A stretch of DNA of 64,000 nt, from NCBI GenBank assembly GCA_017307785.1, contig JAFKGI010000010.1:62001-126000 (forward strand). The letters run 5' to 3'. This DNA comes from Vulcanimicrobiota bacterium. GTDB taxonomy: Bacteria; Vulcanimicrobiota; Xenobia; Xenobiales; JADMJV01. The position numbers and the translations under genes were made by a program. Shown here one piece after another: positions 54,828 through 63,504 of the stretch. Positions within the stretch are counted from its first letter, which is position 1; each line of letters starts with the position of its first letter. The notes under the pieces are model-generated. The model did not search any database and had not been told where the DNA came from. It saw nothing but the letters and a program-made list of their open reading frames with translations.

Positions 54828-55148
54828 ATGGATATGATCGTTTGTTGCCCGTGCCCCAGTTGCGGAGAGGGTCAGGTCGGCTACCGTCTCTGCGCGAACC
54901 GCGAGACGGTAGTTTTGCTTTGTGACACCTGCGCCATGGTATGGATGCATCCAAACAAAGTGACCGCCGACTCGGCCCGAGACCCACTCAATCCGGAGTT
55001 CGCCAGACACCATCCTCAGGTGGAGCTGAGGGCCTCGCGCTGGGCTTCCGAAAAGGAAATCCAGGACTGGGGATGGGGCATCTACGTGATGAAACCGGGA
55101 GACCTGTTGAGGCCTACTGAGGACACGGATCCCGCCGCCTCGAATTGA
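54828..55148 (+). CDS. Small zinc-ribbon protein
   Basis: 106 residues from ATG 54828. Two CxxC knuckles, Cys9-Cys12 (CPSC) and Cys32-Cys35 (CDTC), spaced 20 residues apart, form a zinc-ribbon with the typical MVWMHP after the second knuckle. The rest is short and charged. Possibly a nucleic-acid or partner-binding protein; no family name can be given. An in-frame extension upstream is the shadow of the CPBP gene. Confidence 0.7.
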   Translation: MDMIVCCPCPSCGEGQVGYRLCANRETVVLLCDTCAMVWMHPNKVTADSARDPLNPEFARHHPQVELRASRWASEKEIQDWGWGIYVMKPGDLLRPTEDTDPAASN

Positions 55149-55172
55149 CAATAATTCCTAACAAAAAAAAGC

Positions 55173-55200
55173 TTGACGCGCCGTACGTCCATCGGATAGT
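55173..55200 (+). promoter_or_regulatory. Predicted promoter of the LytTR gene
   Basis: TTGACG at 55173-55178 and GATAGT at 55195-55200 are separated by 16 bases, in the 125-base gap before the LytTR gene. An A8 tract lies just upstream (55163-55170), which can act as an UP-like element. Confidence 0.55.
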
Positions 55201-55207
55201 GTCGGGG

Positions 55208-55238
55208 AGCGTTAACAAGTTGGCAACAAACTGTTAAC
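55208..55238 (+). promoter_or_regulatory. Direct-repeat LytTR-type operator
   Basis: AGCGTTAAC (55208-55216) and ACTGTTAAC (55230-55238) are direct 9-mers 22 bases apart, about two helix turns. This matches the layout of known LytTR-domain sites (about 9 bp repeats with a 12-13 bp spacer). The pair lies just downstream of the -10, so binding would block transcription. Confidence 0.55.
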
Positions 55239-55273
55239 GACAGTGACACACTTCGTCGATTTGGGAGGGGCCC

Positions 55274-55771
55274 ATGCATCGCGTTGAACCTGATCGTCAC
55301 CCGGGACGAAAGATCTTTTTTGCTCCGTTGGAAGAAACCGTCGGAGGGCTGGAATTATCCGGCAAAGTACGTCTCAAACCCCGCATGCTTCAAGTGGAAC
55401 AAGACCACTGGGTGCGGGTCGATACCCAGGAAGTTCTCTACCTGGAAGAGGACCATACCGGTCAAACCTATTGGGTAACCCTGCGCGGTAAGTTCCGCGA
55501 CCTGGAAAAGCCCTCCCTGACGGAAGCTCTCGCCAAAGCCTCGCGCGCCGGCGTCTTCATCCAGACCAGCCCGCACTACGCCGTCGCACCCAGTCGCATT
55601 CTGGGTATCCGGATGCGTCGCCGCGGACCGCACGGCCTGGAAGTCGAAGGTTACGGCGGCGAAATCGTCGACCTTCCCCTCGAGCATCAGCGCCTGGCTG
55701 GACTGGAAGTCTGTCTGGATGCGATGGATCTGGGCGGCGGGTTCCTGTGCACGGAGCCGGACGAAGACTAA
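55274..55771 (+). CDS. LytTR-domain DNA-binding protein
   Basis: 165 residues. From about residue 45 the sequence follows the LytTR beta-fold: WVRVDTQEVLYLEEDHTGQTYWVTLRGKFRDLEKPSLTEAL, then AGVFIQTSPHYAVAPSRILGIRMR (equivalent to FxRxHRSYLVNxxxI) and a closing EIVDLPLEHQRLAGL. No receiver domain is attached; the ~40-residue N-terminus is of unknown type. GGGAGG lies seven bases before the ATG. Paired GTTAAC sites upstream suggest it controls its own gene. Identification rests on pattern reading and should be treated as probable. Confidence 0.65.
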   Translation: MHRVEPDRHPGRKIFFAPLEETVGGLELSGKVRLKPRMLQVEQDHWVRVDTQEVLYLEEDHTGQTYWVTLRGKFRDLEKPSLTEALAKASRAGVFIQTSPHYAVAPSRILGIRMRRRGPHGLEVEGYGGEIVDLPLEHQRLAGLEVCLDAMDLGGGFLCTEPDED

Positions 55772-55793
55772 TCTTCCAAGGACCTGAAAATTT

Positions 55794-55828
55794 AAGAGCC
55801 TGGCACATTTGCCAGGCTCTTTGCTTTT
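55794..55828. terminator. Rho-independent terminator between convergent genes
   Basis: Twelve-base-pair stem AAGAGCCTGGCA (55794-55805) / TGCCAGGCTCTT (55810-55821) with loop CATT and a T-rich run TTGCTTTT afterwards. It lies 22 bases after the LytTR stop and immediately before the 3' end of the convergent gene. Confidence 0.85.
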
Positions 55829-56295
55829 CAGGCGGCTTTGCGACCCCGCAGCCAGGACCAGTTGCCGCGAACCTCGTGCAGCCAGCGCTGCACCTGCCAC
55901 CAGCGAACCTTGCGCTCGACCTGAGGGATGTGGGAGCCGCTCAGGCACTCATAGCTGTGCACCAGCGTTCCGACCTGTTCGACCTTCTGACAGAGGGTGG
56001 CGCCGTCGTGGCCGGGCTCGTGCAGTTCGAGATGCTCGAGGTCGCCGCGCAAGCGGTAGTAGCAGACCCGCTCACGGTCTCCGTCGACGTGGAGCAGCCA
56101 GGTGCAGCGGCCGTTCTCGAAGACTCCCCAGGCCTTACCCTGAGTGGTCGACCAGCTGAGGAAACCGCTCTGGCCGAGGCTCTGGCGCAGGCATTCGCGC
56201 ACCTGCTGCAGCACTTCGTCGGCCACGTTACGACCACGGCGCAGCACCATCGACTTGACTTCTCGGGTCCGCTGTAGGGGTAGCACGTAGTTCAC
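55828..56295 (-). CDS. Hypothetical protein
   Basis: 155 residues, GTG start at 56295 with GAGGAG eight bases upstream. No family recognised. Basic, with several Trp residues and a short helical C-terminus (VRWWQVQRWLHEVRGNWSWLRGRKAA). The middle reads like a mixed alpha/beta domain with CTWLLHVDGDRERVCYYRL. An open frame on the other strand over the same bases has no ribosome-binding site and was rejected. Convergent with the LytTR gene across the terminator. Confidence 0.65.
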   Translation of the reverse strand: MNYVLPLQRTREVKSMVLRRGRNVADEVLQQVRECLRQSLGQSGFLSWSTTQGKAWGVFENGRCTWLLHVDGDRERVCYYRLRGDLEHLELHEPGHDGATLCQKVEQVGTLVHSYECLSGSHIPQVERKVRWWQVQRWLHEVRGNWSWLRGRKAA

Positions 56296-56422
56296 GGTGG
56301 TCTCCTCTTCGGCATTTCTGGGTCTTCATTAAGAGTAACCAATGTTTTCGGCCGGGGAGCGGCCCAGTTGTAACCGAAGTACTGCCCTTGTAACATCTTT
56401 GTGACTAGATGTTGCCAAACCG

Positions 56423-57097
56423 TTGCTGACCCGCCAGAAAGAGCCCCTCTTGCGCATCGTCTGCCTTTCCGACACCCACGGACTCCACGCTCAAATCCAG
56501 GTCCCGGACGGGGACATCCTGGTCCACGCCGGCGATTTGACCAAGCGCGGCGGACTGGGGGAGCTGCAAGAGGCGGCCGACTGGCTGCGTTCCCTGCCCC
56601 ACTCCCACAAGGTGGTGATCGCGGGCAACCACGACTTCTGCCTGGAGCAGCAGCCAGAGAAAGCGCGCGAATTGCTGCACGGGCTGACCTATCTGGAAGA
56701 TGAATCCTGCCATTGCGCGGGCCTGAAGATCTACGGCAGCCCCTGGCAGCCCTGGTTCCACGATTGGGCCTTCAACCTGCGTCGCGGCGAACCACTGCGC
56801 AAGGTCTGGGCCCAGATTCCGGAAGATGCGGACATCGTGATCACCCACGGACCGCCGCAAGGCATCCTCGATCGCTGCTTCGATGGCCGCGAAGTCGGCT
56901 GCCAGGACCTGTTCGAGCGATTGGAGGTCGTACGTCCGCGTCTGCACGTCTTCGGTCACATCCATGAGGCCTACGGTCAGGTGCAGGTGGGCGAGACGCT
57001 CTACGTCAACGCCTCCAGCTGCACACTGCAATATCGGGCCGTACAGACACCGATCGTGGTCGACCTGCACGCCCCACCGGAGGATCTGAAAGGATAG
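56423..57097 (+). CDS. Calcineurin-like metallophosphoesterase
   Basis: 224 residues from TTG 56423; a TTG at 56450 would remove nine residues and is also possible. All metal motifs are intact: Asp17-x-His19 (LSDTHG), HAGD, GNHDF, TH in VITHGPPQG and the closing FGHIH. It belongs to the small YfcE/MPPED-like branch (nucleotide or phosphodiester substrates) and is soluble. fabI starts 20 bases further on. Confidence 0.88.
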   Translation: MLTRQKEPLLRIVCLSDTHGLHAQIQVPDGDILVHAGDLTKRGGLGELQEAADWLRSLPHSHKVVIAGNHDFCLEQQPEKARELLHGLTYLEDESCHCAGLKIYGSPWQPWFHDWAFNLRRGEPLRKVWAQIPEDADIVITHGPPQGILDRCFDGREVGCQDLFERLEVVRPRLHVFGHIHEAYGQVQVGETLYVNASSCTLQYRAVQTPIVVDLHAPPEDLKG

Positions 57098-57117
57098 CGG
57101 CCGAAGCCGCAGCCCCT

Positions 57118-57882
57118 ATGAAACTTCTAGAAAACAAGCGCGGTCTGGTGGTCGGGGTGGCCAACTCGCACTCCATCGCCTGGGGAATTTCCCAGGTTTG
57201 CCATCAACAGGGCGCCGAGCTCGCCTTTACCTATCTCAACGAGAGCCTGGAAAAGCGCGTGCGGCCTTTGGCCGAGAGCTTGGATTCGAAGTTGATCTTC
57301 CCCTGTGACGTCAGTCAGGACGCTCACCTCGAGCAACTCCGCGAACACGTGGAGAAATGGGGCAAGCTCGATTTTGTCGTGCACGCCGTGGCATTCGCCC
57401 AGCGCGACGACCTGGACGGACGCTTTATCGACACTTCCCGCGAGGGCTTTCGAATCGCACTGGACATCAGCGCCTACAGCCTGGTGGCCCTGGCCAAGGC
57501 GGTCGAACCCATGATGAATCCGGGCGGCTCCATTGTGGCTCTGACTTACTACGGAGCCGAAAAAGTGGTGCGCAACTACAACGTAATGGGTGTGGCCAAG
57601 GCTGCCCTGGAGGCTTCGGTGCGCTACCTCGCCGCCGACATGGGCAAGAACAACGTGCGCGTCAACGCCATCTCGGCGGGTCCCATCAAGACGCTCTCGG
57701 CCAAAGGCATTCGCGACTTTAACGATATGCTCAAGCACGCCGCCGACAAGGCCCCCCTGCAGCGCAACGTCGAATCGATGGAAGTCGGAAAGTCAGCCGC
57801 TTACCTGCTGTCCGACCTGAGTTCGGGGGTTACGGGGGAAGTCCACTACGTGGACTGCGGCTACAACTTGATGGGAATGTAG
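57118..57882 (+). CDS. fabI: Enoyl-ACP reductase (FabI)
   Basis: 254 residues. NADH-dependent reduction of trans-2-enoyl-ACP, the last step of each fatty-acid elongation round. Rossmann start GLVVGVANSHSIAWGI and the FabI-type catalytic pair Tyr154 and Lys161 (Y-x6-K), with Tyr144-Tyr145 in LTYYGAEKVV. The substrate-loop SAGPIKTLSAKGI is the triclosan/isoniazid-type contact region. Complete and of normal length. Confidence 0.96.
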   Translation: MKLLENKRGLVVGVANSHSIAWGISQVCHQQGAELAFTYLNESLEKRVRPLAESLDSKLIFPCDVSQDAHLEQLREHVEKWGKLDFVVHAVAFAQRDDLDGRFIDTSREGFRIALDISAYSLVALAKAVEPMMNPGGSIVALTYYGAEKVVRNYNVMGVAKAALEASVRYLAADMGKNNVRVNAISAGPIKTLSAKGIRDFNDMLKHAADKAPLQRNVESMEVGKSAAYLLSDLSSGVTGEVHYVDCGYNLMGM

Positions 57883-57884
57883 CC

Positions 57885-59348
57885 ATGCCCGACCCGGCAG
57901 CCTCTGCTGAGCTCCCCTCCAAAACCAAGGCCCAACTCCACTCGGTTCTGCCCACGCCGGATCGCCTGGACAGCCATCCCGATTACTCGGGCAAAGGCAT
58001 TACCATCGCCTATCTGGATTCCGGTTTTTTCCCGCATCCTGATCTGGTGGAGCCAAGCGACCGCATTCTGGCCTTTTTTGACGTCAGCGGCTCCGGGGAT
58101 TTCCTGGATCGCACGCGCAATCCCGAATTCTGGCACTGGCACGGCTCTCAGACCTCGGTTGTGGCCGCCGGCAACGGCACTCTCTCGGGTGGCGTCTACC
58201 GCAGCCTGGCGCCAGATTCCAATCTGGTGCTGGTGCAGGTGGGCCACAACGGCAAGATCCGCGACGAACTGATCGCGGCCGGTATTCGCTGGGTCATCGA
58301 ACATCGCGAGCAATACAACATTCGCGTGCTCAACATCTCGGTAGGCGGCTGGGAAGAATCCTCGCACGGCTCCTTTGAGGAAAGCGACATCAGTCAGGCG
58401 GCCGAGGAAGCGGTCGGCGCCGGCCTGGTGGTGGTGGCCGCCGCCGGCAACGACGGCAGTGCTCCCACGGCTCCAGCCAATGCCCCTTCCGTGCTCACCG
58501 TGGGCGGCTTCATCACTCAGGATCTCAGCAAAATGGAGAACCTGGAGCTCTACAATTCAAACTTCGGCTTCACCATGGATCTGGTGGTCAAGCCCGAGGT
58601 CATCGCCCCCGCCGCCTTTGTAGCCGCACCCATCCTGCCCAATACGGTGGTGCAGGCACGCACCGACTTTCTACTGGAAGTTCTGGAACTCGAAGACGAG
58701 CAGCTGCCCGACAAAGTGCGCGCTCTTCCCCAAGAGTTCAATATGCCGGCCGACCTGGGCGAGAAACCGACGGAAGAAATTCGAGCCACCCTGCAAAAAT
58801 GGCTGCGCCGCGACAAAGTGGTGGCCAAAGGCTATCAACACGTGGACGGCACCTCCTTTGCCGCCCCCATCGTCTCTTCGGTGGTGGCCCAGATGCTGGA
58901 GGCCAATCCCGACCTATCGCCGGCCGCCGTGCGCCAGATTCTGATGTCCACGGCCGACCGCGTGCGCCACGCTTCGGTGTTGCGTCAGGGCTGCGGCGTC
59001 GTCAACGCCCGCCGCGCCGTGGAAGAAGCCTCGCGCGTGTGGACGCCCACTCAGATTTCCGAACTTCGCCCTCCGCGCGTGGACGGCGACCGGCTCAGCT
59101 TCATCTACGTCAATCCGCTGGCCGACAGCGTCCACCTGGTGGGCGACGTCAACGCCTGGAGCCTGACCACCCACCCGATGGAGCAGATTCTGGACGGTCT
59201 CTGGCGCATCGACATCGAAGCCCCCACCGTCGGACGCTATCGATACAAGTTCCTGATCGACGGCAACACCTGGGTGGAAGACCCCGCCAATTTGTTCAAG
59301 CAGCCGAACATCTACGGCGGTTTTGACTCCATCCTGACCATCGCCTGA
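57885..59348 (+). CDS. Subtilisin-like protease with C-terminal CBM48/AMPK-type glycogen-binding-like domain
   Basis: 487 residues. S8 catalytic triad Asp45 (AYLDSGFF), His86 (WHGSQTSV) and Ser324 (DGTSFAAPIV), with the oxyanion Asn189 in AAAGNDGS. About 60 extra residues (256-316) lie between the oxyanion hole and the Ser. The C-terminus (about 402-487) has the E-set CBM48 pattern SVHLVGDVNAWS...LWRIDIEAPTVGRYRYKFLIDGNTWVEDP, as in AMPK-beta and branching enzymes. No signal peptide, so apparently cytoplasmic. The stop shares a base with the next ATG (TGATG). Confidence 0.88.
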   Translation: MPDPAASAELPSKTKAQLHSVLPTPDRLDSHPDYSGKGITIAYLDSGFFPHPDLVEPSDRILAFFDVSGSGDFLDRTRNPEFWHWHGSQTSVVAAGNGTLSGGVYRSLAPDSNLVLVQVGHNGKIRDELIAAGIRWVIEHREQYNIRVLNISVGGWEESSHGSFEESDISQAAEEAVGAGLVVVAAAGNDGSAPTAPANAPSVLTVGGFITQDLSKMENLELYNSNFGFTMDLVVKPEVIAPAAFVAAPILPNTVVQARTDFLLEVLELEDEQLPDKVRALPQEFNMPADLGEKPTEEIRATLQKWLRRDKVVAKGYQHVDGTSFAAPIVSSVVAQMLEANPDLSPAAVRQILMSTADRVRHASVLRQGCGVVNARRAVEEASRVWTPTQISELRPPRVDGDRLSFIYVNPLADSVHLVGDVNAWSLTTHPMEQILDGLWRIDIEAPTVGRYRYKFLIDGNTWVEDPANLFKQPNIYGGFDSILTIA

Positions 59349-60889
59349 TGAAGAGCTCGCTGGAGCTCAAGCTGACGCCGGCCGAGGCGGCCGACGAGCA
59401 GATCATCCACAAGCGTTGCGCCCAGAAGCTGAAGTGCCCACCGGATCAGCTGCAAATTGTGGTGCGGCGCCGTTCGGTGGACGCGCGCAAGGGCGAGCCC
59501 AAGATGGTGCTGGTGGTGGACGCCTACCGCAACGAAGCTCCGCCCGCCGAGGCGCGTCTGCTGGAGGACGTGCCTGCGCCCACCGGCCCCCGCGTGGTCA
59601 TTGTGGGCGCCGGGCCGGCCGGCTACTTCGCGGCCATGGAACTGATCATGCTGGGCTGCCGCCCGATTATCGTGGAACGTGGCAAGGATACTCGCACCCG
59701 TCGTTACGACCTGCGCAACCTGATGCAGGACCATCTGGTCAACGAGCACTCCAACTATTGTTTTGGCGAAGGCGGAGCGGGCACGTATTCGGACGGCAAG
59801 CTGTATACCAGGTCCGATAAGCGTGGCGACACCATGCGGGTGCTGCGCATGCTGGTGGAATGCGGAGCCCGTTCCGACATTTTGCAAGACACCCACCCTC
59901 ACATCGGCTCCAACAAGCTGCCCGGTGTCGTGGAAAATTTGCGCGAAACCTTGCTGCGCTATGGCGCCGAGATCCACTTTGATCGGCCCGTGACCGACTT
60001 CCTGGTGCAGGGTGAACGCCTGGTGGGCGTGCGCGCCGGCGAGCACGAGTTCTTCGGCGAAGCCGTCATTCTGGCCACCGGGCATTCGGCCCGCGACATC
60101 TTTGAACTGGTGCAGCGCCATGGCCTGGCTCTGGAAGCCAAGCCTTTTGCGCTGGGTGTGCGCATCGAACATCCTCAGGCCCTGGTCGATCAAATTCAAT
60201 ACCGCCAGTGTCCACGCGATCCATTTTTGCCGGCAGCCAGTTATCGATTGGCCACGCAGGCGGAGGGGCGTGGCGTCTACAGCTTCTGCATGTGCCCGGG
60301 CGGCCTGATCGTGCCGGCCGCCACTGCCCCGGGTGAGGTCGTGGTCAACGGCATGTCCATGTCGGGGCGCGACAGTCGCTACGCCAATTCCGGCATGGTG
60401 GTCGAGATCGGCCCGTCGGACTGGGCTCACCTGGGCGACGATCCGCTGGCGGCCGTGCGCTTGCAAAAACAGATCGAGCAAGCCGCTTTTGCCGGGGACC
60501 AGCGGGCTCCGGCGGCTCGTTTGACGGATTATCTGGCCGGCAAGATTTCTCAGGATCTGCCGCGCTCGTCCTACGTGCCCGGACTGCGCTGTGGCGATCT
60601 GGACGCCATCTTGCCGCCAGCCGTGGGCCTGAGTTTGCGGGCCGGGCTGGAGTTCTTCGGTGAGCGCCTGCGCGGCTTCAAGACCGAGGAAGCCATCGTG
60701 GTCGGCGTGGAGTCCCGCACCAGCTCGCCGGTGCGCATTCCTCGCGACGACGAGGGCCTGTTCCACCCGCAATGGACCAATCTCTACCCCTGTGGCGAAG
60801 GCCCGGGCTTTGCCGGCGGCATTCTCTCAGCGGCCATGGACGGTCAACGAGTGGCCCGCAGGGTGGCCGAGGCCGTGGGGGGAAGATGA
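59348..60889 (+). CDS. FAD-dependent oxidoreductase (YtfP/HI0933-like, FAD-dependent C-domain)
   Basis: 513 residues. A short N-terminal ferredoxin-like domain (1-70) is followed by the FAD Rossmann fold VIVGAGPAGYFAAMELIMLGCRPIIVERG and, late, NLYPCGEGPGFAGGILSAAMDGQRVAR, the FAD-binding closing motif. A Cys pair (SFCMCPGG) near the middle matches this group, often annotated 'NAD(FAD)-utilising dehydrogenase'. The substrate is not known. It overlaps the protease gene by one base. Confidence 0.85.
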   Translation: MKSSLELKLTPAEAADEQIIHKRCAQKLKCPPDQLQIVVRRRSVDARKGEPKMVLVVDAYRNEAPPAEARLLEDVPAPTGPRVVIVGAGPAGYFAAMELIMLGCRPIIVERGKDTRTRRYDLRNLMQDHLVNEHSNYCFGEGGAGTYSDGKLYTRSDKRGDTMRVLRMLVECGARSDILQDTHPHIGSNKLPGVVENLRETLLRYGAEIHFDRPVTDFLVQGERLVGVRAGEHEFFGEAVILATGHSARDIFELVQRHGLALEAKPFALGVRIEHPQALVDQIQYRQCPRDPFLPAASYRLATQAEGRGVYSFCMCPGGLIVPAATAPGEVVVNGMSMSGRDSRYANSGMVVEIGPSDWAHLGDDPLAAVRLQKQIEQAAFAGDQRAPAARLTDYLAGKISQDLPRSSYVPGLRCGDLDAILPPAVGLSLRAGLEFFGERLRGFKTEEAIVVGVESRTSSPVRIPRDDEGLFHPQWTNLYPCGEGPGFAGGILSAAMDGQRVARRVAEAVGGR

Positions 60890-60893
60890 CCGT

Positions 60894-61361
60894 ATGAGAG
60901 TCAGCGAGATTATGCACAAAGGCGTGATGACCGTGGGTCGGTCCACCAGCCTTCAAGAAGTCAGTAGTTTCTTCATCGAGCACGGAATCACCGGCGCTCC
61001 GGTGGTGGACGAGGAGGGGATTCCGGTCGGCTCGATTTCGATGAGCGACCTGGCGGCTCACGCAGCCGGACTGGACGCCCCCAAAGACAGCGGCTATCTA
61101 CGCCACCTCTGGCACGACGATCCGCCCCACGTGGCCGATCTGACCTTCGAGGGAGACGTCACCGCCGGGGACGTGATGACGGAATTCCTGATTCGCGTGG
61201 ACGCCAAAGCCGAGGTGCGCGAACTGCTGGACTTGATGAAATCGGCCCGCCTGCATCGCGTCTTCGTGACCGACAAGGACAAGCTGGTCGGCATCGTGAC
61301 TACGCTGGATCTGGTGATGCTGCTCGATCGACTGCTGGAAGAGAAGACGGCCAAGAAATAA
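60894..61361 (+). CDS. Two-CBS-domain protein
   Basis: 155 residues from ATG 60894 with GGGGGAAG upstream; a longer frame is the shadow of the preceding gene. Two CBS repeats are seen: MRVSEIMHKGVMTVGRSTSLQEVSSFFIEHGITGAPVVDEEGIPVGSISMSDL and DVMTEFLIRVDAKAEVRELLDLMKSARLHRVFVTDKDKLVGIVTTLDLVML. Such proteins sense adenine nucleotides and control partner enzymes. Its 3' end overlaps the convergent WD-like gene by 62 bases. Confidence 0.9.
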   Translation: MRVSEIMHKGVMTVGRSTSLQEVSSFFIEHGITGAPVVDEEGIPVGSISMSDLAAHAAGLDAPKDSGYLRHLWHDDPPHVADLTFEGDVTAGDVMTEFLIRVDAKAEVRELLDLMKSARLHRVFVTDKDKLVGIVTTLDLVMLLDRLLEEKTAKK

Positions 61362-63504
61362 GCGCCTGCCACAGCTCATCCTCGGGAGCCGGCGCCTGGC
61401 GGCCTGACTCCAGCAGGACCTTGGAATAGAGCTCGGGACTGGAATCCCAGCGACCGTCGGCGCCAAGCGCCAGGAACCCGTCGTTCTGGGCCGTGCTCAA
61501 GCTGGCCAGCCGCTGCCAGGGGCGTCCCCCGTAGAGATGCCAGGAGCCATCCTGAGTCAGCAACAGCACGCGTTCTCCCTCCAGAGGATAGACGCCGCTG
61601 AACCAGGGCTCACCAAAGCGAATCCATTCGAAACTTCCGTCTGCCAGGCGCCAGCAGCCGCAGTCGCGCCCGGCGCAGGCCAGAGCCAGCCCGTGACCAC
61701 TGCGGAACTGCAGATGGGGAAGATCGTGAGGGTGAAACGGCTGGGAGACTCCGTGCGCACGACCTTCCAGCACATCCCATAGAGAAACGTCGCCGGAAGC
61801 CTCGGCCACCATGAGGAAGCCCCGGTCCTCGGTCAACTGGGCCGCCACCAGCTGCGGCAACTCCCAGGCGGTCCGCAGGGAATCCATCTCGAGGTTCCAG
61901 ATCTCCGCGCGTTGAGGGGCCACCAGCAGAATCCCGTCCGGGATCTCAAAGAGCCAGCGCCAGGGGCCGCCGCTCAGCTGACGGACGACGTTGCCCCGGC
62001 TGTCGCGTAGCTGCACGACGCCGGCAGCATCCGTCTCCAACCACCCTCGGGAGAGCATCAGGCAGGGCCCTGTGGAGGAGAAGAGCCGGTTGTCCTCGGG
62101 AATCCAAATCGTGCTGCCGCCCCGATCATCGTGCCAACCGAGCAACTGTCCGCCGGCCTGAAAGCGCATGCCCAGAGGACGAGTGGTCAGCATGGGAGCG
62201 GTGCGCCAGCGAGACCAGTCCTGTACACTCCGCCTCCAGACTTCCAGTCGTTGACCGCTGGCATCGCTAAAGGCGAAAGACCGCAGCCGGTCGCAAACGG
62301 CGTGCAATTGCGGGACCTCCAGCGGCGCCTCCACCGTCACTTCGCCCAGGCGAAGCTGGCCACCGCGCCGCTCGACCAACTGCTGGCCGACAACTTCCCA
62401 GGGCCCTCCCGGCAGTGCTTTGCCGCGCTCCAGATCCCAGGGGAAGCCTTCCACCAGCACGGTCGCCTGCACCAGCTGCTGGCGCACGCGGGGCTCCGGG
62501 CGCAAGGGCGCGGGGAGTTGACCCACCGACTGACCGGTGGCCAGGTGGCGAACGCTCAAATGCGAGCCCAGCGTCCAGGCCGCCAGTCCATCCGGGCCCA
62601 ACTCCCAGCGACCGGTGCCGGTTTGATCCATCTCGTGGGGTGATGGCGCCACACTGCTGGCCCGCAGGCCCTCCGGAGCGACTTCCACCAGGCGATAGTC
62701 TCCCGAGACACCACCGACCATCAGACGACCCGTCCCCAGCCAGGCCAGGTTGCAGGGGGCCTCCAGCTCGCACTCCATGGTCAGCGAATGGCCCGACTCC
62801 AGATCGACCACGGTCAGGCCGCCTCTCTCCGAAAGACTGGCCAGATAGAGGCCCTCCGGCGAAAAACCCATAGCCAGAATGCGCGAGTCGTGAGCCTCAT
62901 GTCGATAACTCTGATTGCGGTCCAGATCCATCAGGGTGAGAAAGCTCTCGCTATAGCCGGATACGGCCAGCCAGCGTTCTTCGGGACTGAAGGCGGCCTG
63001 AGCGCAGGCCGACTCGAATTGATGCACCACCCGGCCGGAAATGCCGGAAACCAATCGACTGCCGACCACCAGGCGACGTCCGCGCGGCCCCAGATGAAAC
63101 CAGCGCTCGCCGGGGAACTCAAGTAGCACCTGACCGCTGCGGCTGCTGCCCATCCTGAGGGTGCTTCCGCCCAGCAGAAAGTGCCGGGAGCCCAGCACGG
63201 AACCGTCCCCGATCCCCGAGTAAGATTGGAGCAGCGGCAGTTCCAGGCTGCCGCGGTGCAAAGGAGAGCTGTCCCACAGACAGGCGCGGCTCTCTCCCCA
63301 GGTGAGCAGGCGGTCCTGAGCCAGTCGGAGTCCCTGGATCCGGGGATGGCCGTGCCATACGCCCAGCGGTCGGGCGCCGCGCACTTCCCAAAAATGAAGA
63401 CCGGCCTGCTGCGTGCCCAGGGTCGCCAGAATGAGCCCATCGGGGCGAAACGCCAGGTCTTGTGTGTAAGGATGGCCGGCCCGAATGACCAGCCGGTTAT
63501 TCAC
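61300..63504 (-). CDS. Large WD-like beta-propeller protein
   Basis: 734 residues from GTG 63504, which overlaps the MaoC stop (GGTGAATAAC); a longer frame is a shadow of MaoC. It is made of WD40-like blades (LAFRPDGLILATLG, AFSPEERWLAVSGYSESFLTLMDLD, MGFSPEGLYLASLSERGGLTVVDLE) without a signal peptide or other domain, so it is probably a cytoplasmic scaffold of two propellers. WD proteins are common in bacteria with large genomes and Hanks kinases. Its tail reads into the convergent CBS gene. Confidence 0.72.
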   Translation of the reverse strand: MNNRLVIRAGHPYTQDLAFRPDGLILATLGTQQAGLHFWEVRGARPLGVWHGHPRIQGLRLAQDRLLTWGESRACLWDSSPLHRGSLELPLLQSYSGIGDGSVLGSRHFLLGGSTLRMGSSRSGQVLLEFPGERWFHLGPRGRRLVVGSRLVSGISGRVVHQFESACAQAAFSPEERWLAVSGYSESFLTLMDLDRNQSYRHEAHDSRILAMGFSPEGLYLASLSERGGLTVVDLESGHSLTMECELEAPCNLAWLGTGRLMVGGVSGDYRLVEVAPEGLRASSVAPSPHEMDQTGTGRWELGPDGLAAWTLGSHLSVRHLATGQSVGQLPAPLRPEPRVRQQLVQATVLVEGFPWDLERGKALPGGPWEVVGQQLVERRGGQLRLGEVTVEAPLEVPQLHAVCDRLRSFAFSDASGQRLEVWRRSVQDWSRWRTAPMLTTRPLGMRFQAGGQLLGWHDDRGGSTIWIPEDNRLFSSTGPCLMLSRGWLETDAAGVVQLRDSRGNVVRQLSGGPWRWLFEIPDGILLVAPQRAEIWNLEMDSLRTAWELPQLVAAQLTEDRGFLMVAEASGDVSLWDVLEGRAHGVSQPFHPHDLPHLQFRSGHGLALACAGRDCGCWRLADGSFEWIRFGEPWFSGVYPLEGERVLLLTQDGSWHLYGGRPWQRLASLSTAQNDGFLALGADGRWDSSPELYSKVLLESGRQAPAPEDELWQALISWPSSLPAVDRAASPDPA

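Noticed and set aside
55747..56277. Plus-strand frame of 176 codons opposite the hypothetical gene at 55828-56295
   Set aside because: It begins inside the upstream LytTR gene, crosses a terminator and has no ribosome-binding site, while the minus-strand gene has GAGGAG and a GTG start.
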